A DNA stretch of 64,000 bases, from positions 310,001 to 374,000 of the forward strand of contig NZ_JACHWB010000003.1 in NCBI RefSeq assembly GCF_014191055.1. Reading direction: 5' to 3'. The notes under the pieces were generated by a model that was given only the letters and a program-made list of their open reading frames with translations, was not told where the DNA came from and made no database searches. The DNA is from Microvirga lupini (GTDB lineage Bacteria; Pseudomonadota; Alphaproteobacteria; Rhizobiales; Beijerinckiaceae). The position numbers and the translations under genes were made by a program. Below, one piece after another: positions 33,986 to 53,938 of the stretch (its first letter is position 1; the number at the start of each line of letters is the position of its first letter).

Positions 33986-34414
33986 ATGGCAAAGAAAATC
34001 TCGGGCTACGTTAAGCTTCAAGTGCCCGCAGGCGCAGCCAACCCGTCGCCGCCGATCGGTCCGGCGCTCGGTCAGCGCGGCCTGAACATCATGGAATTCT
34101 GCAAGGCCTTCAACGCGAAGACCGCGCAGATGGAGAAGGGCACCCCGATTCCGGTGATCATCACCGCGTATCAGGACCGTTCCTTCACCTTCGAGATGAA
34201 GCAGCCCCCGGTCTCGTACTGGCTCAAGAAGGCCGCGAAGATCGACAAGGGTTCGCAGACCCCCGGCAAGGGCGGCAATGTCGGCCGCGTGACCCGCGAC
34301 CAGATCCGCGAGATTGCCGAGAAGAAGATGGTCGATCTCAACTGCGACACCGTTGAATCCGCCATGGCCATGATCGAGGGCTCCGCGCGCTCGATGGGCA
34401 TGGAAGTGGCATAA
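33986..34414 (+). CDS. rplK: 50S ribosomal protein L11
   Basis: The product is 142 residues, with [20 protein letters not shown] at the conserved N-terminal rRNA/thiostrepton-site loop. It binds the 23S GTPase-associated region. AGGAGC lies before the ATG, and rplA follows after only a few bases, so the pair is one operon unit with nusG upstream at 170 bp. Confidence 0.98.
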   Translation: MAKKISGYVKLQVPAGAANPSPPIGPALGQRGLNIMEFCKAFNAKTAQMEKGTPIPVIITAYQDRSFTFEMKQPPVSYWLKKAAKIDKGSQTPGKGGNVGRVTRDQIREIAEKKMVDLNCDTVESAMAMIEGSARSMGMEVA

Positions 34415-34424
34415 GGAGGGCATG

Positions 34425-35126
34425 ATGGCTGTGAAAGAAGGTAAGCGCATCCGCGCCGCCCGCGAGGGCGTTGATGCCACCAAGCTCTACCCGATCCAGG
34501 ACGCGGTGAAGCTGATCAAGGAACGCGCCAAGGCGAAGTTCGACGAGACAATCGAGATCTCGATGAACCTCGGCGTCGATCCCCGCCACGCCGACCAGAT
34601 GGTCCGCGGCGTCTGCAACCTGCCGAACGGCTCCGGCCGTACGGTTCGCGTGGCCGTGTTCGCCCGCGGCGCCAAGGCCGACGAGGCCAAGGCTGCCGGT
34701 GCCGATATCGTGGGCGCCGAGGAACTCTTCGAGACCGTCAACGGCGGCACGATCGACTTCGACCGCTGCATCGCCACCCCGGACATGATGCCGCTCGTCG
34801 GCCGTCTCGGTAAGGTGCTCGGCCCGCGCGGCCTGATGCCGAACCCGAAGGTCGGAACGGTCACCATGGACGTGAAGGGTGCCGTGGAAGCTGCCAAGGG
34901 CGGCGCCGTGGAGTTCCGTGTCGAGAAGGCTGGCATCGTCCATGCCGGCATCGGCAAGGCGTCCTTCGACGAGGCCAAGCTCGTGGAGAACATCAAGGCT
35001 TTCGCCGATGCCGTCTCCAAGGCGAAGCCCACGGGCGCCAAGGGCACCTACATCCAGCGCGTCGCCGTCTCCTCGACGATGGGCCCCGGTGTGAAGGTCG
35101 ACCCCGCTTCGGTCCTCAACGCCTAA
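34425..35126 (+). CDS. rplA: 50S ribosomal protein L1
   Basis: The product is 233 residues from the second of two ATG codons (34422 and 34425), chosen because AGGAGGGC leaves better spacing. [14 protein letters not shown] is the L1 rRNA-binding signature. L1 binds the L1 stalk and represses its own operon in many bacteria. A rho-independent terminator follows. Confidence 0.97.
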   Translation: MAVKEGKRIRAAREGVDATKLYPIQDAVKLIKERAKAKFDETIEISMNLGVDPRHADQMVRGVCNLPNGSGRTVRVAVFARGAKADEAKAAGADIVGAEELFETVNGGTIDFDRCIATPDMMPLVGRLGKVLGPRGLMPNPKVGTVTMDVKGAVEAAKGGAVEFRVEKAGIVHAGIGKASFDEAKLVENIKAFADAVSKAKPTGAKGTYIQRVAVSSTMGPGVKVDPASVLNA

Positions 35127-35147
35127 GGCTCAGGACATAGACATTAC

Positions 35148-35180
35148 AGAGCCCGGCACCCGTGCCGGGCTCTTTTATTT
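35148..35180 (+). terminator. Rho-independent terminator after rplA
   Basis: AGAGCCCGGCAC-CC-GTGCCGGGCTCT is a 12-bp perfect stem with TTTATTT directly after it. It separates the rplKA unit from rplJL. Confidence 0.95.
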
Positions 35181-35475
35181 CAGGGCTCTTGCGCATAAGG
35201 CCGTTGGCTATCACATTGTTACAGGCGAGGGCCGTGGAGCATGTATGCCATTCTCGACATGATCGACTTTATCGCCGATCTAGGGCAGGTGATCAGCGCA
35301 CTTAGTGCTATCGGCCTCGTCGTTACGGGCGGGCTGACTATTCGGAACTTCCTTGGCAAGAATTGAATGTTTTACACCTTCGTCCGTGCTACTTGGCATC
35401 GGCCTCGGGAAGGGGATCCATGTGCCCTGCTGCCAGGGCGACCACGAAATCCTTAAACTTATCCTACCCTGCCCC

Positions 35476-35504
35476 TTGGCAAGAGGGGGAAAAAGGATTA
35501 TAGG
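35476..35504 (+). promoter_or_regulatory. Candidate sigma-70 promoter for rplJL-rpoBC
   Basis: TTGGCA, 17 bases, TATAGG. It lies ~380 bp before rplJ, leaving a long untranslated leader. Confidence 0.55.
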
Positions 35505-35509
35505 GATTC

Positions 35510-35885
35510 TTTGAGTTTCCAACATAGGCCGAGGCTCCGCTTTTGCGCGGGCGGTAGGCTGAGAATCCGTCCCGGAGACGGGGCGGTGACAGGCCGGCGA
35601 GCCAAGAGGCAACTTTTGGCGCGTTCCGGCTATGTCCTGTCCAAGACTGCAGGTGCCGGCTTGCCGGTTTAATTCGTAAGGGCCTGCATAGACGGGGAAG
35701 CCGAGTTTGCCATCTGCTAACGCAGATGAAGGGAGTCGGTTCGAACCATCTCACCCGGTGCGCCGCCAGGCGTCATTTGGGGGACAGGGCTTGCGAGAGC
35801 GTCGTTCAGGATGCTCCGGGCGCAAGTCCGGGCCTTGAACGGCAAATGCAACCGGCGGAAATTTCCGCCAACCGGAGAGAGCCCA
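35510..35885 (+). ncRNA. Putative rplJ (L10) autoregulatory leader
   Basis: The 370-base region between the candidate promoter and rplJ has no gene and is rich in short complementary segments, e.g. CCATCTGC-TAAC-GCAGATG at 35709-35726 and GGCGGAAA/TTTCCGCC close to the start site. L10(L12)4 binds such leaders in many bacteria. Assignment is from position and structure, not from a covariance model. Confidence 0.5.
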
Positions 35886-36404
35886 GTGGAAAGAGCAGCA
35901 AAGCGCGAGCTCGTCTCGACTCTCAACGACGTGTTTAACACCACGAGCGTTGTCGTCGTCGCCCACTATGCCGGCCTCACGGTCGCCGACATGCAGAAGC
36001 TGCGCGCGCAGATGAAGCAGGCCGGCGCCACCGTGAAGGTCGCCAAAAACAGCCTCGCCAAAATCGCTCTCGAAGGCAAGGACGTCGCGTCCATCTCGGG
36101 CCTCATGAAAGGTCCGACCCTGATCGCTTATTCGAGCGATCCGGTCGCGGCGCCCAAGGTCGCTGTTGATTTCGCTAAGGGGAACGACAAGCTCGTGATC
36201 CTCGGCGGCGCAATGGGCACGACCGCCCTGAACGTGGACGGAGTGAAGGCGCTTGCCACTCTGCCGTCCCTTGATGAACTGCGCGGCAAGCTCGTCGGCC
36301 TTATCCAGGCTCCGGCGACCAAGATCGCTCAGCTCAGCACTGCGCCGGCGGCGAAGCTCGCCCGCGTATTCGGGGCCTATGCCAAAACAGGCGAAGCGGC
36401 GTGA
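35886..36404 (+). CDS. rplJ: 50S ribosomal protein L10
   Basis: The product is 172 residues from a GTG at 35886, because CCGGAGAG lies ten bases upstream and the family N-terminus ([16 protein letters not shown]) starts here. The longer ATG frame at 35811 lies inside the leader. L10 anchors the L7/L12 stalk to 23S rRNA. Confidence 0.95.
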   Translation: MERAAKRELVSTLNDVFNTTSVVVVAHYAGLTVADMQKLRAQMKQAGATVKVAKNSLAKIALEGKDVASISGLMKGPTLIAYSSDPVAAPKVAVDFAKGNDKLVILGGAMGTTALNVDGVKALATLPSLDELRGKLVGLIQAPATKIAQLSTAPAAKLARVFGAYAKTGEAA

Positions 36405-36456
36405 GGCCGTACCTCAACACAATCAATCGTTCGAACTGAACCTAAGGAACTAAGAA

Positions 36457-36834
36457 ATGGCTGATCTTGCCAAGCTCGTTGACGATCTGTCGTCGCTGAC
36501 CGTTCTCGAGGCCGCTGAGCTCTCGAAGATGCTCGAAGAGAAGTGGGGCGTTTCCGCTGCTGCGGCTGTTGCCGTTGCTGCTGCTCCGGGCGCCGGCGCC
36601 GGTGCTCCGGCTGCTGAAGAGCAGACCGAGTTCACGGTCGTTCTCGCTTCGGCCGGCGACAAGAAGATCGAGGTCATCAAGGAAGTCCGTGGTATCACGG
36701 GCCTGGGCCTCAAGGAAGCTAAGGACCTCGTCGAAGGTGCGCCGAAGCCGGTTAAGGAAGGCGTTGCCAAGGACGAAGCCGAGAAGATCAAGGCGACCCT
36801 CGAGAAGGTCGGCGCCAAGGTCGAGCTTAAGTAA
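36457..36834 (+). CDS. rplL: 50S ribosomal protein L7/L12
   Basis: The product is 125 residues: an N-terminal dimerisation domain ([12 protein letters not shown]), an Ala/Gly/Pro hinge at ~35-55, then the C-terminal domain with [20 protein letters not shown]. It recruits translation GTPases. It is 52 bp after rplJ. A series of hairpins follows before rpoB. Confidence 0.98.
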   Translation: MADLAKLVDDLSSLTVLEAAELSKMLEEKWGVSAAAAVAVAAAPGAGAGAPAAEEQTEFTVVLASAGDKKIEVIKEVRGITGLGLKEAKDLVEGAPKPVKEGVAKDEAEKIKATLEKVGAKVELK

Positions 36835-36890
36835 TTTTGCGGCCTTCAAGGCCGCAGGGTTACCCCCGAGAAATCGGGGTTCAAAACACA

Positions 36891-37009
36891 CGGTCCCAGG
36901 CGTTTTTGCCTGGGGCCGTTGTGTCGTCAAAGAGGCCGGGCTTCTTTGACGATGTCTGAAAGGGCTCGCAGAGAGCCCTGATTGGTTCGAAAACCGGCGC
37001 TTTCGCCGG
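36891..37009 (+). promoter_or_regulatory. Four consecutive hairpins between rplL and rpoB (attenuator region)
   Basis: Stems: CGGTCCCAGGC with GCCTGGGGCCG (36891-36917); CGTCAAAGA with TCTTTGACG (36925-36951); AGGGCTC with GAGCCCT (36961-36979); CCGGCG with CGCCGG (36994-37009). Such a set fits partial termination or RNase processing that sets the rpl to rpo ratio. Confidence 0.6.
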
Positions 37010-37073
37010 GCGGCTACTCCAGAGGCCCGATCCCGGGGTTCTCGATTAGCCGTGTATGAGGAACGAGGTCCAG

Positions 37074-41204
<4,131 letters not shown>

Positions 41205-41304
41205 GCGCTTCAAGTTTGACGTTTGGCCGCGGCGATGATGCCGCGGCCCCATGCAATTGCCGGTGAGGGTGCTTATCTAGCGCCCTCCAGCCCAGGAGAC
41301 GGCG

Positions 41305-45480
<4,176 letters not shown>

Positions 45481-45503
45481 GCTGCGAAGACCTTGCGAGA
45501 ATG

Positions 45504-45531
45504 AAAAGGCCGCCTCCGGGCGGCCTTTTTC
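45504..45531 (+). terminator. Rho-independent terminator after rpoC
   Basis: GGCCGCC-TCCG-GGCGGCC with a run of five T after it. It is flanked by A-rich sequence, so it could also act on the convergent glycosyltransferase transcript. Confidence 0.93.
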
Positions 45532-45543
45532 GTGAGCGGGTGC

Positions 45544-47202
45544 TCAGGAACGCTCGTCCCTGGGGTTAATCTTGAGCAAGCCGAGCTTCGCCAGCCACAT
45601 GAGGGCTCTGGCCGTAAGGGCAGGCGAGGCGTCTCTGTGCGCGGTAAGGACCTCCCGGACCGACGTGCCCTGGTCACTAACCTGCTTCCACATCGCGAGA
45701 AGGAAGGTGGAAGAGATATCCGGTGAGGCATTCACCAGGGCCACCTTCAGGTTCAGCCGTTCCAGCACTTCGGCCTCACCGATCTCCGCTGACTGCGAGA
45801 CAACGTGCTGACTGGAGAAGGGAAGCGAAGGGAAACTAGCGAAGAGCTCGAAGGGGTCGGGGCGAGCCGGCCAGAAACCGCGCATGGTCTCAGGGGAGGG
45901 CGCTGCCTGCCCGGCTTTTCTCACGGCGGCCAGTTCCTGCCAGAGCTCCTCATAGGCTTTGACGATGACCTTCCAGTCGAAGCGCTCTCTAGCCCGAGCC
46001 GCACCGTTCGCACCCATGCGTCGGCGCAGGTCCGGATCCGCTGCGAGGCGCTCGAAGGCTGCCGCCGCCGCATCAACGTCTACCGCAATGGCAGTCGACG
46101 CTTGGCCGATATACGAATCGTAGCTGTCGACCTCGAGTGCGTAGCGCACGGCGAGAGGCTGTCCCGCTCCCGGAGGAGCAGCGATGGTCGGAACGGCAAA
46201 GCCGTCGATGCCGTTCCTGACGGTATCCCTGTATCCATCCCAGTCGGTGACCACCACGGGCAGACCGGCGGCCATGGCCTCGATGGGCGTAAGGCCGAAA
46301 GTCTCCTGAATGTTGTCGGACAGGGAACAGAACACATCCGCCGCTGCCCAGGCCGTGTCCCTCACATCATTGATCCGCCCATCGAGCACGATGGACCGAA
46401 CGGAAGGACAAAGCTTGGCCCTTGCTTCCGAGAAGGCCCGGGCGATCTGATCGTTGGCGGTCCACCCGCACTCGATCAGCACCACACGATGGCGCTGGGC
46501 AACCTTCTCCAAAGCCAGGTACATAGGAGCCGGGTTCGCCTTGGCGTGGAAGGAAAGGCGTCCAAGGAACAGGACGACGAAGTCGCCTGGTTCTATGCCG
46601 AGGGATGCCCGTGCGCCGTCCCCGCGCTCTGTCCGCTTCGCCTGGCTCTCGCAATCGACCCCAAGAGGAATCACAGGGAGTTGCGGCCTGACGAAGCGGG
46701 AAGCACCCAGGCGTCGCGAAAGATGATCCTCCTGTCGCGTGAACAGTGTCTCGATGACGGTACGAGAGGCTGTAGATGTGCAGATGATCGCATCCCAGGG
46801 CTGCACCGCGGCGGTGAGTAGGGAGGTGAGCCCATCCATGGCACGGGCAGAGGACAGGGTATGGTTCACCCCACAGAGGCTCCAGGACCTGGGCCCATGA
46901 AGCTCCCGCTGCCACGTTTGCGCTGCGCTGATAGGACTGGGAGTGAACAGGCAGCCGACCTGCCTGAGAGCCCCAGCCTTGGCGCTAACGATAAAGCGCG
47001 GCGAACTCTCCAGACGGAAGGTCTTGATGAAGTTGCAGAATTCTCCGCCGAGCTTGGCATTGCCCACATACCCGATGGGGGAATCGTCAGAAGTGTAGCG
47101 GGCGAAGGCTGAGAGGAAGCCATGGCCGGCGAAGTGGCGACCCATCGGCTTCCCATGGGTCACATCATAAGCCTCAGTTTCGAAATGTATCGCCGCCGTC
47201 AC
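45544..47202 (-). CDS. Glycosyltransferase family 4 protein
   Basis: The product is 552 residues. The GT-B fold with a GT4 C-terminal half is clear: VVLFLGRLSFHAKANP near residue 205, and the nucleotide-sugar motif SDNIQETFGLTPIEAMAAGL (the EX7E signature E-TFGLTPIE) near 320, followed by PVVVTDWDGYRDTV. The last ~110 residues (after RERFDWKVIVKAYEELW) are an extension of unknown role. Acceptor and sugar are not predictable; roles in exopolysaccharide or lipid glycosylation are usual. It sits on the opposite strand between rpoC and rpsL, a place normally empty in related genomes, and looks like an insertion. Confidence 0.9.
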   Translation of the reverse strand: MTAAIHFETEAYDVTHGKPMGRHFAGHGFLSAFARYTSDDSPIGYVGNAKLGGEFCNFIKTFRLESSPRFIVSAKAGALRQVGCLFTPSPISAAQTWQRELHGPRSWSLCGVNHTLSSARAMDGLTSLLTAAVQPWDAIICTSTASRTVIETLFTRQEDHLSRRLGASRFVRPQLPVIPLGVDCESQAKRTERGDGARASLGIEPGDFVVLFLGRLSFHAKANPAPMYLALEKVAQRHRVVLIECGWTANDQIARAFSEARAKLCPSVRSIVLDGRINDVRDTAWAAADVFCSLSDNIQETFGLTPIEAMAAGLPVVVTDWDGYRDTVRNGIDGFAVPTIAAPPGAGQPLAVRYALEVDSYDSYIGQASTAIAVDVDAAAAAFERLAADPDLRRRMGANGAARARERFDWKVIVKAYEELWQELAAVRKAGQAAPSPETMRGFWPARPDPFELFASFPSLPFSSQHVVSQSAEIGEAEVLERLNLKVALVNASPDISSTFLLAMWKQVSDQGTSVREVLTAHRDASPALTARALMWLAKLGLLKINPRDERS

Positions 47203-47653
47203 GATCCGCCTCCTCCAAGGAAGTTACTACATAACCTTATGGCGGTCGGGAAGAAACCGATATAGAAGGGACAGGCCAGACAGCGCTCTGTCGTTTGGAG
47301 GCGCCTTTCTGGATCCTTACCGAAAAGTGTTGACTTTGCGCGACTCGGACGCTAGAGAGACCGGACTTTCCGGCTGGCCGTAGGTTTTAGCCAGTCGAAG
47401 CGCCTAGCTTCGACGGATGCCACCTAAACGCTGCCGAACTCAACCTTGACTGACACTCGTCAGATTTAGGGCACGACCGCGGTAACCAGATCGTGGTCCT
47501 CTGCAATCGCACCGCGCCAGGGGCTTACCCAAGTCAATGGCGTGGCTTCGTTTTGTGCAGCCTGAAAAGGTTCGCAGAAGCGAAGGGCGGCGTTCAACCG
47601 TTGAAGACACATTCATGGCCACCTATTGGGTGGTCGGTCAAAGAGGGCACAGG
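47203..47653 (+). promoter_or_regulatory. Upstream region of the str operon
   Basis: No gene is seen. It contains the divergent promoter of the glycosyltransferase gene and a candidate promoter for rpsL (annotated separately), leaving a ~290-base leader before rpsL. Confidence 0.5.
47330..47358 (+). promoter_or_regulatory. Candidate sigma-70 promoter of the str operon
   Basis: TTGACT, 17 bases, TAGAGA, an excellent -35 and acceptable -10 for a housekeeping promoter. It lies ~300 bp before rpsL. Confidence 0.7.
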
Positions 47654-48025
47654 ATGCCAACGATCTCTCAGCTGATCCGCAAGCCGCGGACTGCGCAAAA
47701 GAGCCGGAATAAGGTTCCCGCGCTTGAGGCCTGCCCGCAGAAGCGTGGCGTGTGCACGCGCGTTTATACAACGACCCCGAAGAAGCCGAACTCGGCTCTG
47801 CGTAAGGTCGCCAAGGTTCGTCTGACGAACGGGTTCGAAGTCATCGGGTACATCCCGGGTGAGGGTCACAACCTTCAGGAGCACTCCGTGGTCATGATCC
47901 GCGGCGGTCGCGTGAAGGACCTTCCGGGTGTCCGTTATCACATCCTCCGCGGTGTCCTCGACACCCAGGGCGTGAAGAATCGTAAGCAGCGTCGTTCGAA
48001 GTACGGCGCGAAGCGGCCGAAGTAA
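47654..48025 (+). CDS. rpsL: 30S ribosomal protein S12
   Basis: The product is 123 residues from ATG 47654 ([12 protein letters not shown]); the long frame upstream starts inside the leader. Streptomycin-site residues are Lys43 (TPKKPNSA) and Lys88 ([10 protein letters not shown]), both wild type. It is the first gene of the str operon. Confidence 0.98.
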   Translation: MPTISQLIRKPRTAQKSRNKVPALEACPQKRGVCTRVYTTTPKKPNSALRKVAKVRLTNGFEVIGYIPGEGHNLQEHSVVMIRGGRVKDLPGVRYHILRGVLDTQGVKNRKQRRSKYGAKRPK

Positions 48026-48052
48026 GCCGTCAACTGTCATTGAGGTCAGCTC

Positions 48053-48523
48053 ATGTCCCGTCGCCATAGCGCCGAAAAGCGTGAGATCATCCCGGACGCC
48101 AAGTTCGGTGATGTCGTCGTCACGAAGTTCATGAATTCCATCATGTACGACGGCAAGAAGTCCGCTGCCGAGAGCATCGTCTACGGTGCGTTCGACAGCA
48201 TCGAGAGCCGCGCCAAGGCGAACCCGCTCGAGGTCTTCAAGCAGGCCCTCGACAACGTCGCTCCGGCGATCGAGGTCCGCTCCCGCCGCGTCGGCGGTGC
48301 GACCTACCAGGTCCCGGTCGAGGTTCGCGCCGAGCGCCGTCAGGCTCTCGCGATCCGCTGGATCATCCAGGCCGCACGCGGCCGTAACGACAAGACCATG
48401 GTCGAGCGCCTCTCCGCCGAGCTGCTCGATGCCTCGAACAACCGCGGCAATGCCGTGAAGAAGCGCGAAGACACCCACCGTATGGCGGAAGCCAACCGTG
48501 CGTTCTCGCATTACCGCTGGTAA
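48053..48523 (+). CDS. rpsG: 30S ribosomal protein S7
   Basis: The product is 156 residues, beginning [20 protein letters not shown], with family features such as RWIIQAAR and NRAFSHYRW at the end. It nucleates assembly of the 30S head. It is 27 bp after rpsL and 19 bp before fusA. Confidence 0.98.
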   Translation: MSRRHSAEKREIIPDAKFGDVVVTKFMNSIMYDGKKSAAESIVYGAFDSIESRAKANPLEVFKQALDNVAPAIEVRSRRVGGATYQVPVEVRAERRQALAIRWIIQAARGRNDKTMVERLSAELLDASNNRGNAVKKREDTHRMAEANRAFSHYRW

Positions 48524-48542
48524 AGGCCTGAGGAGCTGAGCG

Positions 48543-50618
48543 ATGCCCCGCACGCACGCGATTGAGGACTACCGCAACTTCGGCATCATGGCCCACATCG
48601 ATGCCGGCAAGACCACCACGACCGAGCGCATCCTTTACTACACCGGTAAGTCCCACAAGATCGGTGAAGTGCACGAGGGTGCCGCCACCATGGACTGGAT
48701 GGAGCAGGAGCAGGAGCGTGGCATCACGATCACGTCCGCTGCGACCACCTGCTTCTGGCGCGACAAGCGTCTGAACATCATCGACACCCCCGGCCACGTC
48801 GACTTCACCATCGAAGTCGAGCGCTCGCTGCGCGTGCTCGACGGCGCCGTCTGCGTTCTCGATGGCAACCAGGGCGTCGAGCCCCAGACCGAGACCGTGT
48901 GGCGTCAGGCCGACAAGTACGATGTTCCGCGTGTCGTGTTCGTCAACAAGATGGACAAGACCGGCGCGAACTTCTTCAACTGCGTCGACGACATCATCAA
49001 GCGCGTGGCCGGCAAGCCCGTCTGCCTTCAGATCCCGATCGGGGCTGAGAGCGACTTCAAGGGCATGGTCGACCTTATCAAGATGAAGGCCCTTGTCTGG
49101 TCGGGTGAGGCGCTCGGCGCCAGCTTCGACGAAGTCGAGATTCCGGCTGACCTGAAGGATCAGGCCGCCGAGTATCGCGGAAAGCTCGTCGAAGCCGCTG
49201 TGGAGATGGACGACGAGGCCATGATGGCCTACCTCGACGGCCAGGAGCCGGACGAGGCTACTCTGCGCCGGCTGATCCGTACGGCCGTGCAGCGTCGCGC
49301 CTTCCACCCGGTGCTCTGCGGCTCCGCGTTCAAGAATAAGGGCGTTCAACCCCTGCTCGACGCCGTCGTCGACTTCCTGCCGTCCCCGGCAGACCGTGAG
49401 GCTATCCAGGGCATCGACTTCAAGACCGAAGAGCCGACCACCCGCAAGCCAAAGGACGACGAAGGCTTCTCCATGCTCGCCTTTAAGATCATGGACGATC
49501 CCTTCGTGGGCACCATCACCTTCTGCCGCGTCTACTCGGGCAAGGTGAATGCTGGTGAGACACTTCTGAACTCGTCCCGCGACAAGAAAGAGCGCGTCGG
49601 CCGCATGCTGCTGATGCATGCGAACAACCGCGAAGACATCAAGGAGGCTTATGCCGGCGACATCGTCGCTCTGGCTGGTCTCAAGGAAGTCCGCACGGGT
49701 GACACGCTCTGCGATCCGGCTAAGCCCGTTATCCTTGAGCGCATGGAGTTCCCGGAGCCGGTCATCGAGATCGCCATCGAGCCGAAGTCGAAGGCCGACC
49801 AGGAGAAGCTGGGCCTTGCCCTGTCGAAGCTGGCCGCCGAGGACCCGTCGTTCCGTGTCTCGACCGACCAGGAGTCGGGCCAGACGATCCTGAAGGGCAT
49901 GGGCGAGCTTCACCTCGACATCAAGGTCGACATTCTCCGCCGCACCTACAAGGTCGACGCGAATATCGGCGCCCCACAGGTCGCTTATCGTGAGACGATC
50001 TCGCGGAAGGCCGAGGTGGACTACACCCACAAGAAGCAGACCGGCGGTACGGGCCAGTTCGCCCGCGTCAAGCTCGTCGTTCAGCCGAACGACCAGGGTG
50101 CCGGCTTCTCCTTCGAGTCGAAGATCGTCGGTGGCGCGGTGCCGAAGGAGTACATCCCGGGCGTCGAAAAGGGCCTGCAGTCGGTCGTGGGTGCTGGCGT
50201 CGTCGCCGGCTTCCCGGTGGTCGACCTCAAGGTCGAGCTCGTCGACGGTGCCTTCCACGAAGTCGACTCGTCGGCGCTGGCCTTCGAAATCGCCTCTCGT
50301 GCGGCGCTCCGTGAAGCGCTCCAGAAGGGCGCTTCGGTTCTGCTCGAGCCGGTGATGAAGGTCGAGGTCACGACCCCCGAAGATTACACGGGTTCGGTGA
50401 TCGGCGATCTGAACTCCCGCCGTGGTCAGATCCAGGGCCAGGACATGCGCGGCAATGCGGTGGTCATCAACGCGATGGTCCCGCTCGCCAACATGTTCGG
50501 CTACGTTAACACCCTGCGCGGCATGAGCCAGGGTCGTGCGAGCTACACCATGCAGTTCGACCACTACGAGCAGGTGCCGTCGAACGTGGCTGCCGAGGTT
50601 CAGGCGAAGTACGCCTGA
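48543..50618 (+). CDS. fusA: Elongation factor G
   Basis: The product is 691 residues. GTPase motifs are AHIDAGKT at 17-24, DTPGHVDF at ~82 and NKMDKTGA at ~137. Domains II-V follow to the C-terminus, ending [12 protein letters not shown]. It drives translocation. Start and end match the family without extension. It lies between rpsG and tuf-2. Confidence 0.99.
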   Translation: MPRTHAIEDYRNFGIMAHIDAGKTTTTERILYYTGKSHKIGEVHEGAATMDWMEQEQERGITITSAATTCFWRDKRLNIIDTPGHVDFTIEVERSLRVLDGAVCVLDGNQGVEPQTETVWRQADKYDVPRVVFVNKMDKTGANFFNCVDDIIKRVAGKPVCLQIPIGAESDFKGMVDLIKMKALVWSGEALGASFDEVEIPADLKDQAAEYRGKLVEAAVEMDDEAMMAYLDGQEPDEATLRRLIRTAVQRRAFHPVLCGSAFKNKGVQPLLDAVVDFLPSPADREAIQGIDFKTEEPTTRKPKDDEGFSMLAFKIMDDPFVGTITFCRVYSGKVNAGETLLNSSRDKKERVGRMLLMHANNREDIKEAYAGDIVALAGLKEVRTGDTLCDPAKPVILERMEFPEPVIEIAIEPKSKADQEKLGLALSKLAAEDPSFRVSTDQESGQTILKGMGELHLDIKVDILRRTYKVDANIGAPQVAYRETISRKAEVDYTHKKQTGGTGQFARVKLVVQPNDQGAGFSFESKIVGGAVPKEYIPGVEKGLQSVVGAGVVAGFPVVDLKVELVDGAFHEVDSSALAFEIASRAALREALQKGASVLLEPVMKVEVTTPEDYTGSVIGDLNSRRGQIQGQDMRGNAVVINAMVPLANMFGYVNTLRGMSQGRASYTMQFDHYEQVPSNVAAEVQAKYA

Positions 50619-50662
50619 ACCCACTAAGCGAATATTGAACGATCAAAGGAACGGGTGCCACG

Positions 50663-51853
<1,191 letters not shown>

Positions 51854-51873
51854 TTGAAAGAGGATCAAAGGAC

Positions 51874-51899
51874 AGCGGCCGGGTTTCGGCTCGGCCGCT
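51874..51899 (+). terminator. Stem-loop between tuf-2 and rpsJ
   Basis: AGCGGCCG and CGGCCGCT pair across a ten-base loop. No strong T-run follows, so partial termination or processing is likely. Confidence 0.45.
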
Positions 51900-51921
51900 T
51901 CCCTTGTTGAATGGATAAGCC

Positions 51922-52230
<309 letters not shown>

Positions 52231-52276
52231 GCCGTTAGGCTGGAGCTTTCGGTAGACACGCCGAGAGGATACGCAC

Positions 52277-53005
52277 ATGCGCTCAGGCGTCATTGCACAG
52301 AAAGTCGGGATGACCCGCATCTTCACGGATGCCGGCGAACACATCCCCGTCACGGTTCTGAAGGTCGACAGCTGCCAGGTCGTCGCCCACCGGACCAAGG
52401 AAAAGAACGGCTACACCGCGCTGCAGGTCGGCGTCGGCAAGGCCAAGGTGAAGAACGTTTCGAAGGCCGAGCGCGGCAACTTTGCCGTCGCCAAGGTCGA
52501 GCCGAAGCGCAAGCTCGCGGAATTCCGCGTCTCCGAGGATGCTGTCATCCCGGTCGGCGCCGAGATCACCGCTGATCACTTCATTGCCGGTCAGTTCGTG
52601 GACGTCACGGGCATCACCACCGGTAAGGGCTTCGCGGGCGGCATGAAGCGCTGGAACTTCGGCGGACTGCGCGCCACGCACGGCGTGTCGGTCTCCCACC
52701 GCTCGATCGGTTCGACCGGCGGCCGCCAGGATCCGGGCAAGACGTTCAAGAACAAGAAGATGCCGGGTCACCTGGGTGTCGAGCGCGTCACGACGCAGAA
52801 TCTGCGTGTGGTGTCGACCGATGTCGAGCGCGGTCTGATCCTCGTCGAAGGCGCCGTTCCCGGCGTTGCCGGCGGCTGGATCTTCGTCCGCGACGCGGTG
52901 AAGCGCAAGCTGCCTGCAGAAGTGCCGATGCCCGGTTCGTTCCGCACGGCCAACGATGCTGCGCCGGCCGCCCAGGCTGAGCAGGCCCAAGAGGAGAATG
53001 CGTGA
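52277..53005 (+). CDS. rplC: 50S ribosomal protein L3
   Basis: The product is 242 residues. [20 protein letters not shown] is the L3 signature, close to the peptidyl transferase centre. The C-terminus is a variable Ala/Gln-rich tail ([18 protein letters not shown]). Its stop overlaps the rplD start. Confidence 0.97.
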   Translation: MRSGVIAQKVGMTRIFTDAGEHIPVTVLKVDSCQVVAHRTKEKNGYTALQVGVGKAKVKNVSKAERGNFAVAKVEPKRKLAEFRVSEDAVIPVGAEITADHFIAGQFVDVTGITTGKGFAGGMKRWNFGGLRATHGVSVSHRSIGSTGGRQDPGKTFKNKKMPGHLGVERVTTQNLRVVSTDVERGLILVEGAVPGVAGGWIFVRDAVKRKLPAEVPMPGSFRTANDAAPAAQAEQAQEENA

Positions 53006-53625
53006 TGAAACTTGATGTCACCACGCTTGAGGGCAAAAACGCAGGTTCGGTCGACCTGAACGAGGCCATCTTCGGTCTCGAGCCGCGCGCCGATCTTCTG
53101 GCCCGCTGCGTCCGCTGGCAGCTCGCGAAGCGTCAGGCCGGTACGCACGCCGTGAAGAACCGCTCGCTCATCGATCGGACCACGAAGAAGGTCTACAAGC
53201 AGAAGGGCACCGGCAGCGCCCGTCACGGCGCCGCGAGCGCTCCCCAGTTCCGGGGCGGCGGTCGCGCCTTCGGCCCGCAGGTTCGCAGCCATGCGCACGA
53301 CCTGCCCAAGAAGGTCCGCGCTCTGGCTCTGAGGCATGCGCTCTCGTCCAAGGCCAAGGACGCTTCGCTCGTCGTGATCGACGATGTGACGCTCTCCGAG
53401 GCAAAGACGAAGGCTCTCGTCGAGCGCTTCGGCAAGCTCGGCCTCGGCAACGCCCTGATCATCGGCGGCGCTGAGATCGAGACGAACTTCCAGCGGGCTG
53501 CTCGCAACATCCCGAACATCGACGTCCTGCCGGTGCAGGGCATCAACGTCTATGACATCCTGCGTCGCGAGAAGCTCGTTCTCACGAAGGCGGCTGTCGA
53601 TGCGCTGGAGGCGCGCTTCAAATGA
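53005..53625 (+). CDS. rplD: 50S ribosomal protein L4
   Basis: The product is 206 residues from ATG 53005, whose first base is the last base of the rplC stop (TGATG). The [11 protein letters not shown]-like loop ([20 protein letters not shown]) lines the exit tunnel. In enterobacteria L4 represses the S10 operon; this is not shown here. Confidence 0.97.
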   Translation: MKLDVTTLEGKNAGSVDLNEAIFGLEPRADLLARCVRWQLAKRQAGTHAVKNRSLIDRTTKKVYKQKGTGSARHGAASAPQFRGGGRAFGPQVRSHAHDLPKKVRALALRHALSSKAKDASLVVIDDVTLSEAKTKALVERFGKLGLGNALIIGGAEIETNFQRAARNIPNIDVLPVQGINVYDILRREKLVLTKAAVDALEARFK

Positions 53626-53918
53626 GCCTGGACCCGCGCCATTACGATGTGATCGTGAGCCCGGTCATCACCGAGAAGGCCACGGCCCTGTCCGAACAGA
53701 ACAAGGTCGTCTTCAAGGTTCGACTGGATGCGACGAAGCCGCAGATCAAGGAAGCGGTTGAGAAGCTGTTCGATGTCAAGGTGAAGAGCGTGAATACGAT
53801 CCTCACCAAGGGCAAAGTGAAGATGTTCCGCGGCACCCGCGGCCAGCGGTCGGACGTGAAGAAGGCGGTTGTAACCCTCGCTGAGGGCCAGACCATCGAC
53901 GTCACGACGGGCCTCTGA
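53622..53918 (+). CDS. rplW: 50S ribosomal protein L23
   Basis: The product is 98 residues, with [11 protein letters not shown]-like [12 protein letters not shown] near residue 14. It overlaps rplD by four bases (ATGA). It lies at the exit-tunnel mouth and docks SRP and trigger factor. Confidence 0.97.
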   Translation: MSLDPRHYDVIVSPVITEKATALSEQNKVVFKVRLDATKPQIKEAVEKLFDVKVKSVNTILTKGKVKMFRGTRGQRSDVKKAVVTLAEGQTIDVTTGL

Positions 53919-53938
53919 TCGGTTGAGAGAGTGATCCG

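Noticed and set aside
35241-35366. 41-codon hydrophobic frame before the rplJ leader
   Set aside because: GGAG is only one base from the ATG, there is no family similarity, and the region is short and between a terminator and a promoter.
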